The notes beneath the pieces are model-generated. The model was not told the origin of the DNA. It ran no database searches and saw only the letters and a list, made by a program, of their open reading frames with translations. DNA of 54,318 bases from Candidatus Niyogibacteria bacterium (GTDB taxonomy: Bacteria; Patescibacteriota; Minisyncoccia; JACROR01). Positions 33,377 through 42,267 of this stretch are shown here, in pieces (positions within the stretch are counted from its first letter, which is position 1; each line of letters opens with the position of its first letter). A program made the position numbers and the translations under genes. The stretch spans positions 1 to 54,318 of the forward strand of contig JACPLO010000012.1 in the NCBI GenBank assembly GCA_016186495.1. The letters are read 5' to 3'.

Positions 33377-34279
33377 TTAAGTTTTGATTAAAATATCGTT
33401 CGCTTTATCCAATAATTTTCTGATATCGCCGTATATTTTAAGTTCTGCGATTTCTTCATATTCAAACCATTTAGCGTCATCCAGCCCTCCGCCGGAGCTT
33501 AATTTAAGTTCTATTTCAGGCGTAAAAGCCAGAAAATAAGCCACATTTTTTCTAATCGGCCCTTTTTCGGGATCCGAAGCGATATATTCATTTTGGCCGA
33601 GTTCAGCTTTAATTTTCAAATCTTTTAAACCTAATTCTTTTTTTACTTCCCTTAAAGCGCCGGTTTCCGCGTTTTCATCTTTTTCCAAATGCCCTTTGGA
33701 AAGCGTCCAATAGCCAAAAAAATCGTGAACCAGCGCGAAAAACGTTTTATCGCCGTCTTTTCGGCAGACAACCGCGCCTGCTAAATTTTCTATCGGAAAA
33801 TTATCCGCGTCTTTCGGCAAAAAATCAGATTTCTTTTTGTTGGTTTCATCTTTTCCCGGCTCGCCGATTTCGCGATAAACCGTGCCTAAAACGCCGTTTA
33901 CGAATTTACCGGAAGAATCGCCGCCGAACGATTTAGCGAGTTCAATCGCTTCGTTAATCGCCACTTTTGGCGGCGCTTCTTCGCGGTTTCCGAACAAAAG
34001 TTCAAAAAGGCCGATTCGCAAAACATTTCTGTCTATCAGCGCCACTTGCTCTATCGGCCATTCCGGCGCCGCTTTTTCAATAATATCATCCAATTGTTTT
34101 CTTTTCTTTAAAATTCCTTCCATTAAAGCAGCGGTAAATCCGTTATCCTCAAAGCCGGGCGCAAATTCTTTTATGTTGCGTTCTAAAATAGCGGGAATTT
34201 TTTTATCGTCCTGATCATTAAAATCCCATTCAAATAAAGTTTGAAGAACAATGGAACGGGAAAGATGTCGATGAGCCAT
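33377..34279 (-). CDS. nusB: NusB-Nudix hydrolase fusion
   Basis: Residues 1-140 are NusB: HLSRSIVLQTLFEWDF, then WPIEQVALIDRNVLRIGLFEL, KVAINEAIELAKSFGGDSSGKFVNGVLG. NusB binds boxA RNA with NusE (S10) in rRNA antitermination. After a charged linker (about 140-160) follows a Nudix domain with the box G196-x5-E202-x7-R210-E211-V212, ending KKELGL; the usual EE pair reads KE. The preceding strand WTLSKGHLEKD is typical of NTP or Ap4A pyrophosphatases. The frame is continuous, with no stop or internal start at the joint. It lies between rpmF and rnc. Confidence 0.88.
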   Translation of the reverse strand: MAHRHLSRSIVLQTLFEWDFNDQDDKKIPAILERNIKEFAPGFEDNGFTAALMEGILKKRKQLDDIIEKAAPEWPIEQVALIDRNVLRIGLFELLFGNREEAPPKVAINEAIELAKSFGGDSSGKFVNGVLGTVYREIGEPGKDETNKKKSDFLPKDADNFPIENLAGAVVCRKDGDKTFFALVHDFFGYWTLSKGHLEKDENAETGALREVKKELGLKDLKIKAELGQNEYIASDPEKGPIRKNVAYFLAFTPEIELKLSSGGGLDDAKWFEYEEIAELKIYGDIRKLLDKANDILIKT

Positions 34280-34310
34280 AATAAAAACTCAACGCCGTTG
34301 AGTTTCGCGT

Positions 34311-34589
34311 TTATTTTGATAATTCTTCCGCGTTAAGCGGCTTATTTTTAGCTTCCGTTTCTTCCTGCGCTTTTAACGCTTTTTCTTTCTTTTTCTTTTC
34401 TTTTTTATTCAGCTTTTTTAAAACGTCAATAACCTGGCGTCCTTTGTAGGCGCCGCAATTAAAACAAGCGCGGTGAGGCGGAATTTCTTGGCCGCATTTC
34501 GGGCATTTTGAAAAATCAGCTTTTTTTAAAAAATGATGAGATCGGCGGTTTCGCGTATGGGATCTTGTGCTCCGCATTCGGATTACCAT
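34311..34589 (-). CDS. rpmF: 50S ribosomal protein L32 with charged tail
   Basis: The L32 core is RSTRSHTRNRRSHHFLK followed by a zinc ribbon, CPKCGQEIPPHRACFNCG. After about residue 55 a Lys/Glu-rich tail of about 35 residues is added. ATG 34589 is used because TAAAAT lies six bases upstream on the minus strand (34596-34601); an internal ATG four codons later is also possible. It is followed by nusB-Nudix. Confidence 0.93.
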   Translation of the reverse strand: MVIRMRSTRSHTRNRRSHHFLKKADFSKCPKCGQEIPPHRACFNCGAYKGRQVIDVLKKLNKKEKKKKEKALKAQEETEAKNKPLNAEELSK

Positions 34590-34628
34590 GTTTTTATTTT
34601 AAAATAATAGCGTGAAAAAAGCAATGCG

Positions 34629-35354
34629 TTATTTTTTTAAAACTTTTGGCTGAAAAAATGTCCGGCAATATAATTTACGATGAATTTCCGACAAGCCGTG
34701 TTTTTTAAGCGTCCGGTAATGCGCCGCGGTGCCGTATCCTTTATGCTGATCAAATCCGTATTGAGGAAATTTTTTATGGAAAATAAGCATTTTTTTGTCA
34801 CGCGTTGTTTTGGCGATAATTGAAGCGGCGGAAATAACCGGCACGGTTTCATCACCTCTGATAATGGTTTTTTGCGAATAATGTTTTGGCGCATAAAGAG
34901 ACCCGTCCAATAAAATCTTTGCCTCGTTAGAAAGTTGTTTTTTTAAACGAAGTGAATAATATCTTTTTTCTGATGATTGCGACGCGGACTTTCTAACGGG
35001 GTTTGCTTGCCGGCTGCCGCCTAATCGGCGCAATACTCTGGCCACCGCTAATTTCACGGATTTTTGGATGCCGATTTTATTTATCACGGCCGCCGACACA
35101 TTGGCAACGGCGTGAAAAATTTTAGGATGGTTTTTTAGATATTGAGACCACTCTTCCCGCTGTTGAGGAAAAAGTTTTTTTGAATCCTTTAGTTTTAATT
35201 TTGATTTTTTTTGAAAATTAGAAATTAAAAATTGAAAATTCCGCGGCAGCCGCACTGCCGCGACGGTAACCGGCCCCGCTAAAGGGCCTCTTCCCGCTTC
35301 ATCTACGCCAATAATATATTTTATTTTTCTTATTTTTGAATTGTTTTTAGGCAT
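34629..35354 (-). CDS. rnhB: ribonuclease HII with two in-frame insertions
   Basis: RNase HII cleaves RNA in RNA-DNA hybrids. The active-site strand GVDEAGRGPLAGPVTVAAV is intact, as are DSKKL, ILLDGSLYAPK, the GDETVPVISAASIIAKTTRD block and the YGFDQHKGYGT segment. At 241 residues it is about 30-40 longer than usual. One insertion is RNFQFLISNFQKKSKL before KLKDSKKL, encoded by an A+T-rich simple repeat. The second is a 28-codon palindromic element read as NPVRKSA to QLSNE before AKILLDG. Both lie in loops outside the catalytic motifs, so the enzyme may still be active. TATAAT lies eight bases before the ATG. Confidence 0.92.
   Translation of the reverse strand: MPKNNSKIRKIKYIIGVDEAGRGPLAGPVTVAAVRLPRNFQFLISNFQKKSKLKLKDSKKLFPQQREEWSQYLKNHPKIFHAVANVSAAVINKIGIQKSVKLAVARVLRRLGGSRQANPVRKSASQSSEKRYYSLRLKKQLSNEAKILLDGSLYAPKHYSQKTIIRGDETVPVISAASIIAKTTRDKKMLIFHKKFPQYGFDQHKGYGTAAHYRTLKKHGLSEIHRKLYCRTFFQPKVLKK
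34920..35003. repeat. palindromic NPVR/SNG element, copy C, inside rnhB
   Basis: CCTCGTTAGAAAGT (34922-34935) and ACTTTCTAACGGGG (34988-35001) form 14-bp inverted repeats with one mismatch. The 84-base span is read in frame on the minus strand as NPVRK to LSNE. Confidence 0.88.
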
Positions 35355-35362
35355 TTTATGAT

Positions 35363-35370
35363 ATTATAAT
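35363..35370. promoter_or_regulatory. symmetric divergent -10 for rnhB and dnaE
   Basis: ATTATAAT gives TATAAT forward (35365-35370), 26 bases before the dnaE ATG, and TATAAT in reverse (35368-35363), eight bases before the rnhB ATG. Confidence 0.6.
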
Positions 35371-35396
35371 TAGAACATTAAATAAAAAAAGTAAAA

Positions 35397-38300
35397 ATGT
35401 CATTTGTCCATCTTCATACTCACAGCCATTACAGCCTTTTAGACGGTCTAACTAAAATAGACGATCTTATCGCGGAAGCAAAACGGCTTAAGATGCCTGC
35501 TTTAGCTTTAACCGACCACGGCAATATGTACGGCGCCGTGGAATTTTATAAAAAAGCCAAAGCCGCCGGTTTAAAGCCGATTATAGGCGTAGAAACTTAT
35601 CTCGCTCCTAATTCGCTTAAAGATAAAAATCCCGGCATAGACGACAAACGCCATCATCTGGTGCTGCTGGCTAAAAATAACGAAGGATATAAAAATTTGC
35701 TTAAATTAATCGGCATTTCGCATCTGGAAGGCTTTTATTATAAACCGAGAATAGATAAAGAAGTTCTGAAAAAACACAGCCAGGGGCTGATCGGCCTTTC
35801 CGCCTGCCTTTCCGGGGAAATTCCCAAAGCGCTTTTAACGGAAAACAAAAATCGCGCCGAAGAACTCGTTTCCGAATATAAAAATATTTTTGGCGAGAAA
35901 AATTTTTTCATTGAAATAGAACATCATCCCAATATCCCCAATCACAACCGCGTCCAAAAAGCGCTTAAGGAACTGGCTAAAAAAACCAACACTCCTTTGG
36001 TGGCGACTCAAGACATCCATTACCTGACTTCAGAAGACGCTAAAGCGCAAGACGTGCTTTTAGCGGTTCAAACTAATTCCAAACTGGATGACGAAGACCG
36101 CCTGACGATGAAAGACGACGATTTTTCCATGCGTTCTCCCGAACAAATGAAAGAATTTTTTAAAGAAACGCCGGAAGCGTTTGACAATGCCTTAAAAATC
36201 GCCGAGCAATGCAATGTGGAACTAAAACTCGGCGAAATCCAGCTTCCTTTTTTTAAAGTGCCGGACGGATATTCTCCGGAATCTTATCTTGAATATCTTT
36301 GCCAAGCAGGCCTTAAGAAACGTTATCAAACGATTTCTCAAGAAATAAAAGAACGGTTGAAATATGAATTGTCTGTTATTGAAAAAACTGGTTTTGCTTC
36401 TTACTTTTTGATCGTTCAGGATTTCGTTAATTGGGCAAAAAACCAAAAAATCGTGGTGGGGCCGGGACGAGGATCGGCCGCCGGTTCTCTGGTTTCTTAT
36501 CTTTTAAATATTACGGATATTGATCCGATTAAATATAATCTGCTTTTTGAAAGATTTATGAATCCCGAACGAATCAGCCCGCCTGATATTGATCTGGATT
36601 TTACCGATACGCGGCGCGACGAAGTAATTCAATATGTTTCTGAAAAATATGGCCGGGATCACGTCGCTCAAATTATTACTTTTGGGACGATGGCCAGCCG
36701 CGCGGCAATCAGGGATACCGGCCGCGCTCTGGGATTAGATTATTCTTTCTGCGATCAAATCGCTAAAATGGTTCCTTTCGGCTATTCGCTGGGCAAAACA
36801 CTGGAAGAAGTGCCGGAATTTAAAGAATTTTACCAAAATAATTCTGACGCTAAAAAACTGATTGATTTTGCCAAAAAATTGGAAGGGGTGGCGCGCCACG
36901 CTTCCACGCATGCCTGCGGCATAGTGATTACCAAAGAACCCCTGACCGATTCCCTCCCTCTCCAATACGCCAGCGCTTCCAAAGGCGGCCAAAAAACACA
37001 AACCGTGGTGACGCAATACGGAATGAATTCCATTGAAGATTTAGGCCTTTTAAAAATGGATCTTTTAGGATTGGCGAATTTAAGCATTATTGAAGAAACT
37101 TTAAAACGGGTCAAGAAAATTCACTTAAAAGAAATTAAAATAGCCGATTTGCCTTTAAACGATGAAAAAACATTCAAACTTTTTTCGGAAGCAAAAACCA
37201 TCGGCGTCTTCCAATTGGAAAGCGCGGGAATCCGGCGCTATTTAAAGGAATTAAAACCAGGCAACCTGGAAGATATTATTGCCATGGTGTCGCTTTACCG
37301 TCCCGGCCCAATGGAACTTATCCCTTCTTATATCGCCAGAAAACACGGCCTTGAAAAAATAAATTATCCTCATTCAAAGATGGAACCGATTTTAAACAAC
37401 ACTTACGGCATAATGATTTACCAGGAACAACTGATGCAAATCGCGCGCGATCTGGCCGGTTTTAGCTTATCGGAAGCGGACATTTTAAGAAAAGCGGTCG
37501 GTAAAAAAATCAAAAAACTTCTTGACGAACAAAAGGAAAAATTTATTTCAGGGGTTGGAAAAACTATCGGTTCAAAAGAATTGGGACAAAAAATCTGGAA
37601 GCTGATTGAACCGTTCGCAAAATACGGCCTTAACCGTTCGCACGCGGCCAGCTACGCCATTATCGCTTATCAGACCGCTTATCTTAAAGCGCACTACTCT
37701 AAAGAATTTATGGCTTCCCTTTTAAACGCTAACGCCAAAGATATTGAAAGAATCTCTTTTTTGGTGACTGACGCTAAAACAATGAATATCGGAGTGCTTC
37801 CGCCGGATATCAATGAATCGCGTGGAACTTTTACCGTTGCCGATGAAAATATCCGTTTTGGCCTCGGCGCCGTCAAAAACGTCGGCCATAATATTGTTTC
37901 GGATATTATCGCGGAGCGCGATAAAAATGGCTTATTTAAATCGCTGATTAATTTGCTGGAACGGATTCCCTCTAAAGATTTAAACAGAAAATCAATTGAA
38001 GCGCTGATTAAATCGGGAGCGCTGGACAGTTTGGATGAAAGAAACAAGCTGCTGGAAAATATAGAAATTATTTTAGGTTATCATAAAGAATCGCAAGCCG
38101 AAAACGCCGCCAATCAATCTTCGCTTTTTTCGCTGGTCGCGGATTCTTCTTCCCTTCCTTCTTTAAAAATTAAACCGGCCAAACCCGCTTCTTTGGAACA
38201 AAAACTGCGCTGGGAAAAAGAATTGCTCGGACTTTATGTTTCCGGCCATCCCGTTGAAAAATTCATTTCTCATTTTCAAACACATAAAATGAACATTTCC

Positions 38301-38573
38301 GCGATTAAAACGATGAAAAATAATACGCCGGTTTTAGCTCTCGGCTTGGTTGAAAAAACCAAGAAAATTCTGACCAAGAAAGGCCAACCAATGATGTTTA
38401 TAAACTTAATTGACGGAAAAGACGCCATTGAAGTAGTGGTTTTTCCGGACGCGCTGGAATCTTTCGGACATTTGCTTCAAGATGAAAATGGCGTTAAAAT
38501 CAAAGGGAGAATTTCCTGGCGCAACGGTTCGCCAAGCATTATTTGCGATAAAGCCGAACTTCTTAAAGTTTAA
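35397..38573 (+). CDS. dnaE: DNA polymerase III alpha subunit
   Basis: A 1,058-residue C-family polymerase, about 100 residues shorter than E. coli DnaE. The PHP domain comes first (FVHLHTHSHYSLLDG, ALTDHGNMYGAVEFY) and keeps several His/Asp positions. The polymerase core has GPGRGSAAGSLVSYLL and the catalytic Asp pair in PPDIDLDFTDTRRDEV. Helix-hairpin-helix and a C-terminal OB fold follow (LGLVEKTKKILTKKGQPMMF). It replicates the chromosome. The ATG has no Shine-Dalgarno site; it is divergent from rnhB and followed by thrS after 15 bases. Confidence 0.95.
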   Translation: MSFVHLHTHSHYSLLDGLTKIDDLIAEAKRLKMPALALTDHGNMYGAVEFYKKAKAAGLKPIIGVETYLAPNSLKDKNPGIDDKRHHLVLLAKNNEGYKNLLKLIGISHLEGFYYKPRIDKEVLKKHSQGLIGLSACLSGEIPKALLTENKNRAEELVSEYKNIFGEKNFFIEIEHHPNIPNHNRVQKALKELAKKTNTPLVATQDIHYLTSEDAKAQDVLLAVQTNSKLDDEDRLTMKDDDFSMRSPEQMKEFFKETPEAFDNALKIAEQCNVELKLGEIQLPFFKVPDGYSPESYLEYLCQAGLKKRYQTISQEIKERLKYELSVIEKTGFASYFLIVQDFVNWAKNQKIVVGPGRGSAAGSLVSYLLNITDIDPIKYNLLFERFMNPERISPPDIDLDFTDTRRDEVIQYVSEKYGRDHVAQIITFGTMASRAAIRDTGRALGLDYSFCDQIAKMVPFGYSLGKTLEEVPEFKEFYQNNSDAKKLIDFAKKLEGVARHASTHACGIVITKEPLTDSLPLQYASASKGGQKTQTVVTQYGMNSIEDLGLLKMDLLGLANLSIIEETLKRVKKIHLKEIKIADLPLNDEKTFKLFSEAKTIGVFQLESAGIRRYLKELKPGNLEDIIAMVSLYRPGPMELIPSYIARKHGLEKINYPHSKMEPILNNTYGIMIYQEQLMQIARDLAGFSLSEADILRKAVGKKIKKLLDEQKEKFISGVGKTIGSKELGQKIWKLIEPFAKYGLNRSHAASYAIIAYQTAYLKAHYSKEFMASLLNANAKDIERISFLVTDAKTMNIGVLPPDINESRGTFTVADENIRFGLGAVKNVGHNIVSDIIAERDKNGLFKSLINLLERIPSKDLNRKSIEALIKSGALDSLDERNKLLENIEIILGYHKESQAENAANQSSLFSLVADSSSLPSLKIKPAKPASLEQKLRWEKELLGLYVSGHPVEKFISHFQTHKMNISAIKTMKNNTPVLALGLVEKTKKILTKKGQPMMFINLIDGKDAIEVVVFPDALESFGHLLQDENGVKIKGRISWRNGSPSIICDKAELLKV

Positions 38574-38588
38574 AAATAAATCAAAAAT

Positions 38589-40361
38589 ATGGCATTAAAA
38601 AATAACAAAATTATTGAAACTAAACGGCATTCGCTGGCGCATCTTTTAGCCATGGCCGTCCAAGGAAAACATCCTGACATAAAATTCGGCATCGGGCCGA
38701 TAATTGAAAACGGATTTTATTATGATTTTGATTTTTCAAAAATCGGCCATTCTCCTTCCCAAGATTGCCTGCCAAAACTGGAAAAAGAAATGCGCGAATT
38801 GATAAAAAAAGGCGTCAAATTTGAACGTCAAGAAATCAGCGCGAAAGAAGTAAAAAAGATATTCGCCAACCAGTCTTTCAAACTTGAACTTATCAATGAA
38901 TTTAAAAAAACCGGAGAAAAAATTTTAATTTATAAATCAGGAAATTTCATTGATCTCTGCGCCGGACCGCACGTGAAATCAACCAAAGAAATAAACGCTG
39001 AAGCGTTCAAACTGGTTAAAATTGCCGGCGCTTATTGGAAAGGAAGCGAGAAAAATCCAATGCTCCAAAGAATTTACGGCGTGGCTTTTGAAACAAAAAA
39101 AGATCTTCAGGATTATCTTAACCTCTTGGCCGAAGCGGAAAAAAGAGACCATCGAAAAATCGGCAAAGACCTTGATTTATTTATTTCAAGCGATTTGGTC
39201 GGAAAAGGTTTGCCTCTTTGGACCGAAAAAGGCGCGATCATCCGGCGCGAAATAGAAAAATTCATCGTTGACGAAGAAATAAAACGCGATTATCGGCATG
39301 TCATCACTCCCGATATCGCCAATGTCCGGCTTTACGAAATTTCCGGCCATTATCCTTATTATAAAGATATTATGTACCCGGCCATGGAAATTGACGGAGA
39401 AAAATTGATTCTGCGGCCAATGAGCTGTCCTCATCATTTTACGCTTTATCAGGATAAAATCAGAAGCTATAAAGAATTGCCGCTTAAAATCGCCGAACTG
39501 GCCAAACTCTACCGTTATGAAAAATCCGGCGAACTGACCGGCTTAATCAGAGTCCGAAGTTTTTGTCTGGCTGATTCCCATATTTTTTCCGCCGAAGAAC
39601 AGGCGGAAACCGTCATCAACGAAGTTTTGGATTTAATAGAATACGCCAACGGCGTCCTGGGTTTTAAAAAAGGCAAGGATTATGTTTATCGGCTTTCGCT
39701 TGGCGACAGAAAAAACGCTGAAAAATATTTTAAAAACGACAAAGCTTGGGTAGCAGGAGAAAAAACTCTGCGGTCGGTTCTGAAAAAACGCCGGGAAAAT
39801 TTTATTGAAGCAAAAGGAGAGGCTGCTTTTTACGGCCCTAAAATTGATATCCAGATGAAAAACATTTTAGGAAAAGAAGAAACCGCTTTCACCGTTCAAT
39901 ATGATTTTTGCCTGCCGGAACGTTTTAAGCTCCGCTATATCGGCAAGGACGGAAAAGAAAAACAGCCGATCGTCATTCACCGCTCTTCGGTCGGAGCCAT
40001 TGAAAGAACTATTGCTTTTTTAATAGAGAAATATGCCGGCGCTTTGCCTCTCTGGCTTTCGCCGATTCAAACAACCGTCATTCCTATAAGCGAGAAATCT
40101 GAAAAATACGGCGAAAAAGTTTTAGCCGAATTAAAAAAAAATAATATCCGGGCGGAATTGGCGGCCACCGGCGAAACATTAGGCAAGCGAATCCGCGAAG
40201 CGGAACTTTTAAAAATTCCTTATATTCTGATTGCCGGCGAAAAAGAAATCAAAAATAATTCCGTTAATGTCCGCCATTACAAACGCGGCCAAGAAGGAGA
40301 AATTAAAATTGAAAAATTGATTAAAAAAATAAAAAAAGAAATTGAAAATAAAATAATTTAA
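38589..40361 (+). CDS. thrS: threonyl-tRNA synthetase lacking the TGS domain
   Basis: The 590-residue protein starts directly at the editing domain (ETKRHSLAHLLAMAV, then FIDLCAGPHV), so the N-terminal TGS domain of about 60 residues found in E. coli ThrRS is absent. The class II core is complete: zinc-binding MSCPHHFTLY, motif 2 around YRYEKSGELTGLIRVRSF, motif 3 VIHRSSVGAIERTIAF and the C-terminal anticodon domain. It follows dnaE closely and is probably co-transcribed. Confidence 0.95.
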   Translation: MALKNNKIIETKRHSLAHLLAMAVQGKHPDIKFGIGPIIENGFYYDFDFSKIGHSPSQDCLPKLEKEMRELIKKGVKFERQEISAKEVKKIFANQSFKLELINEFKKTGEKILIYKSGNFIDLCAGPHVKSTKEINAEAFKLVKIAGAYWKGSEKNPMLQRIYGVAFETKKDLQDYLNLLAEAEKRDHRKIGKDLDLFISSDLVGKGLPLWTEKGAIIRREIEKFIVDEEIKRDYRHVITPDIANVRLYEISGHYPYYKDIMYPAMEIDGEKLILRPMSCPHHFTLYQDKIRSYKELPLKIAELAKLYRYEKSGELTGLIRVRSFCLADSHIFSAEEQAETVINEVLDLIEYANGVLGFKKGKDYVYRLSLGDRKNAEKYFKNDKAWVAGEKTLRSVLKKRRENFIEAKGEAAFYGPKIDIQMKNILGKEETAFTVQYDFCLPERFKLRYIGKDGKEKQPIVIHRSSVGAIERTIAFLIEKYAGALPLWLSPIQTTVIPISEKSEKYGEKVLAELKKNNIRAELAATGETLGKRIREAELLKIPYILIAGEKEIKNNSVNVRHYKRGQEGEIKIEKLIKKIKKEIENKII

Positions 40362-40371
40362 AATAAAAATA

Positions 40372-40394
40372 CCGTAAAAAGAATCTTTTTACGG
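40372..40394 (-). terminator. terminator of the candidate RNA, also after thrS
   Basis: CCGTAAAAA (40372-40380) pairs with TTTTTACGG (40386-40394) around GAATC. On the minus strand it is followed by TATTTTTATTTT; on the plus strand the T-run is weaker. Confidence 0.75.
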
Positions 40395-40576
40395 ATTTAG
40401 ATTTTTACTGTTTAATTCAGGATAAGCGCACTGACTGTAAATTTTTGGTCAATGCGCTCCCCTAGAGAGTTTGCTTCTTTGTTTTGACTTCGACTCAGAA
40501 TTATTTTGACTAGCAAACTCTCACTTTCTAATTTTTAAAATACATCCTGCCTGGCTATTTTTACCCTATTTTTACT

Positions 40577-40606
40577 TTATAAACTTTTTCCTTCACTTTC
40601 ACTCAT
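40577..40606 (-). CDS. possible nine-residue leader peptide
   Basis: ATG 40606 is preceded by AAAGGAGGTGAATAA, the strongest Shine-Dalgarno site in the window, and encodes MSESEGKSL then TAA. Such a short ORF with such a site, ahead of two hairpins, suggests a translated leader or a dual RNA. It may also be chance. Confidence 0.35.
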   Translation of the reverse strand: MSESEGKSL

Positions 40607-40661
40607 TTATTCACCTCCTTTCTTTTCTTTCTATAACCAATATTAATCTATATTAAAAAAT

Positions 40662-41999
40662 TTGTCAAGACATCAAACTTATTATCTCAAAACTTTCGGC
40701 TGCCAGAGTAATTTAGCGGATTCAAACCGAATCCGCTGGATTTTGGAATCTTGCGGTTATCAAAACGCCGCCAAAGAGGATGGCGCGGATTTAATTATTT
40801 ATAATACCTGTTCAGTGCGCGAATCTGCGGAAAACCGCGTTTTTGGCCGGAATAAAATCCTGAAAAAAATCAAAGAAAAAAATCCCCGCCTTAAAACAAT
40901 TCTGACCGGCTGTATGACGCACTACCGGAAAGATATTTTGAAAAAACGGCTTCCTTACATAGATTATTTCCTTCCCATAAAAGACATTGCTTCCCTGCCG
41001 GAAAAAATCGGTTCCCCGCTGAAAATAACCGCTGAAGAATATTTAAGCATTCCGCCGAAAACAGATTCTTCTTTCCGCGCCTTGATTCCGGTTTCTTACG
41101 GCTGTAATAATTTTTGCGCTTACTGCGTCGTGCCGTTTGCCCGCGGCCGCGAATATTCGCGGCCGGCCAAAGAAATTCTGGCCGAAGCAAAAAAATCCGT
41201 TAAAAACGGCGCGAAAGAAATCTGGCTTCTGGGCCAAAACGTCAATTCCTACGGCCTGACTGAAAAAACAGCTTGGGAAGGTAAAACCAAATCAGGTGAA
41301 AAACCGAAAATAAAAAAAGGCTGCATGACGTTCGCTAATCTTCTTCGCGCGGTTAATAAAATTCCGGGAAATTTCTGGATCCGTTTTACTTCCGCCCATC
41401 CCAAAGATTTTTCCGATGATCTTATTAAAGCTATGGCAAAATGCGAAAAATTTCCAAAATATCTGAATTTGCCGGTCCAATCCGGCGACGATGAAGTGCT
41501 AAAGCGGATGAACCGGCAATATACCAGAAAACATTTCATAAAACTGGTTAAAAAAATTCGCCGCCGCGTTCCGGAAATCGCCATTTCCACCGATACCATC
41601 GTGGGTTTTTGCGGCGAAACCGAAAAAGAATTTTCAAACACCCTGAAACTTTACCGCGAACTTAAATTTGATATGGCTTTTATCGCCGAATATTCTCCCC
41701 GGCCGAATACCGCTTCCGCTCTGGCTTTTAAAGATAATATCACTCATCAAGCAAAAGAAAGGCGCCGGAAAAAACTTAACGAAATTTTAAAAAAAACCGC
41801 GGCAAAAAACAGCAAAAAATTGCTTGGCAAAATTTTACCGGTTCTGATTGACGAGAAAAAAAACGGCCGTTTTTTCGGCAAAAGCCCTCAAAATAAGACA
41901 GTTGAAATTGTAAATTCCCGAAAACAAAAAATCGGAGATTTCAGCAAAGTAAAAATCATTAAAATAGGCCCTTGGATGTTGGAAGGAAAATTAATTTAA
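40662..41999 (+). CDS. miaB: tRNA-2-methylthio-N6-isopentenyladenosine methylthiotransferase
   Basis: A radical-SAM methylthiotransferase of 445 residues. The N-terminal MTTase domain has YYLKTFGCQSNLADSNRI and YNTCSVRESAENRVFG with two cluster Cys, and a third Cys in LTGCMTHYRK. The radical-SAM motif is YGCNNFCAYCVVPFARG (CxxxCxxC). NTCSVRE favours MiaB over MtaB or RimO. A TRAM domain closes the protein. The start is TTG 40662, with TATATT seven bases upstream and no Shine-Dalgarno site, so a leaderless mRNA is likely. The same bases hold the -35 of the opposite-strand RNA unit. Confidence 0.92.
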   Translation: MSRHQTYYLKTFGCQSNLADSNRIRWILESCGYQNAAKEDGADLIIYNTCSVRESAENRVFGRNKILKKIKEKNPRLKTILTGCMTHYRKDILKKRLPYIDYFLPIKDIASLPEKIGSPLKITAEEYLSIPPKTDSSFRALIPVSYGCNNFCAYCVVPFARGREYSRPAKEILAEAKKSVKNGAKEIWLLGQNVNSYGLTEKTAWEGKTKSGEKPKIKKGCMTFANLLRAVNKIPGNFWIRFTSAHPKDFSDDLIKAMAKCEKFPKYLNLPVQSGDDEVLKRMNRQYTRKHFIKLVKKIRRRVPEIAISTDTIVGFCGETEKEFSNTLKLYRELKFDMAFIAEYSPRPNTASALAFKDNITHQAKERRRKKLNEILKKTAAKNSKKLLGKILPVLIDEKKNGRFFGKSPQNKTVEIVNSRKQKIGDFSKVKIIKIGPWMLEGKLI

Positions 42000-42024
42000 C
42001 GCTATCCAAACGAAAAATGTTAAC

Positions 42025-42258
42025 TTAATTATCTTTTCTTTCTTGTTCTTTTGATTTTAAATATGCCTGATATAATTTATCGCTCGCTTTTTTCAAGCGT
42101 TCTTTTTCAAATTTTATCGCTCCTTCCCCTTCTTCTTCTCTAAGTTTTTTTTCTTCCGCGGGAGTCATTGTAAAAGAACTCGGCATCTCTTTTTCTTCAG
42201 TTTTTTCTTTTTTAAAATCAAATTTTCCTCTTACTTCTTTAAAAAAATTTTCAAACAT
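42025..42258 (-). CDS. hypothetical charged protein (77 aa)
   Basis: A small, highly charged helical protein (EEKKLREEEGEGAIKFEKERLKK) with no membrane segment. The position after gatB could suggest GatC, but the sequence does not show GatC features. TATAAT lies eight bases before the ATG, inside the end of gatB (42267-42272), so it has its own promoter. I recognise no family. Confidence 0.55.
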   Translation of the reverse strand: MFENFFKEVRGKFDFKKEKTEEKEMPSSFTMTPAEEKKLREEEGEGAIKFEKERLKKASDKLYQAYLKSKEQERKDN

Positions 42259-42267
42259 AATTTTAAA

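Larger units (their letters stand above)
40370..40632 (-). ncRNA. candidate structured RNA with a leader peptide
   Basis: This 300-base gap between thrS and miaB looks like a minus-strand transcription unit. It has a promoter (TTGACA at 40668-40663, 17-base spacer, TATATT-like TAATAT), a strong Shine-Dalgarno site with a nine-codon ORF (40577-40606), a long hairpin (GCAAACTCTC/GAGAGTTTGC, 40513-40522 with 40465-40474), a second hairpin (40448-40457 with 40426-40435) and a terminator (40372-40394). In the second hairpin the one non-Watson-Crick pair is G-U on the minus strand but C-A on the plus strand, which supports minus-strand transcription. It matches no RNA family I know. Confidence 0.55.

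Noticed and set aside
42025-42258. GatC encoded after gatB
   Set aside because: The size is right, but the charged sequence shows no GatC pattern and the gene has its own promoter.
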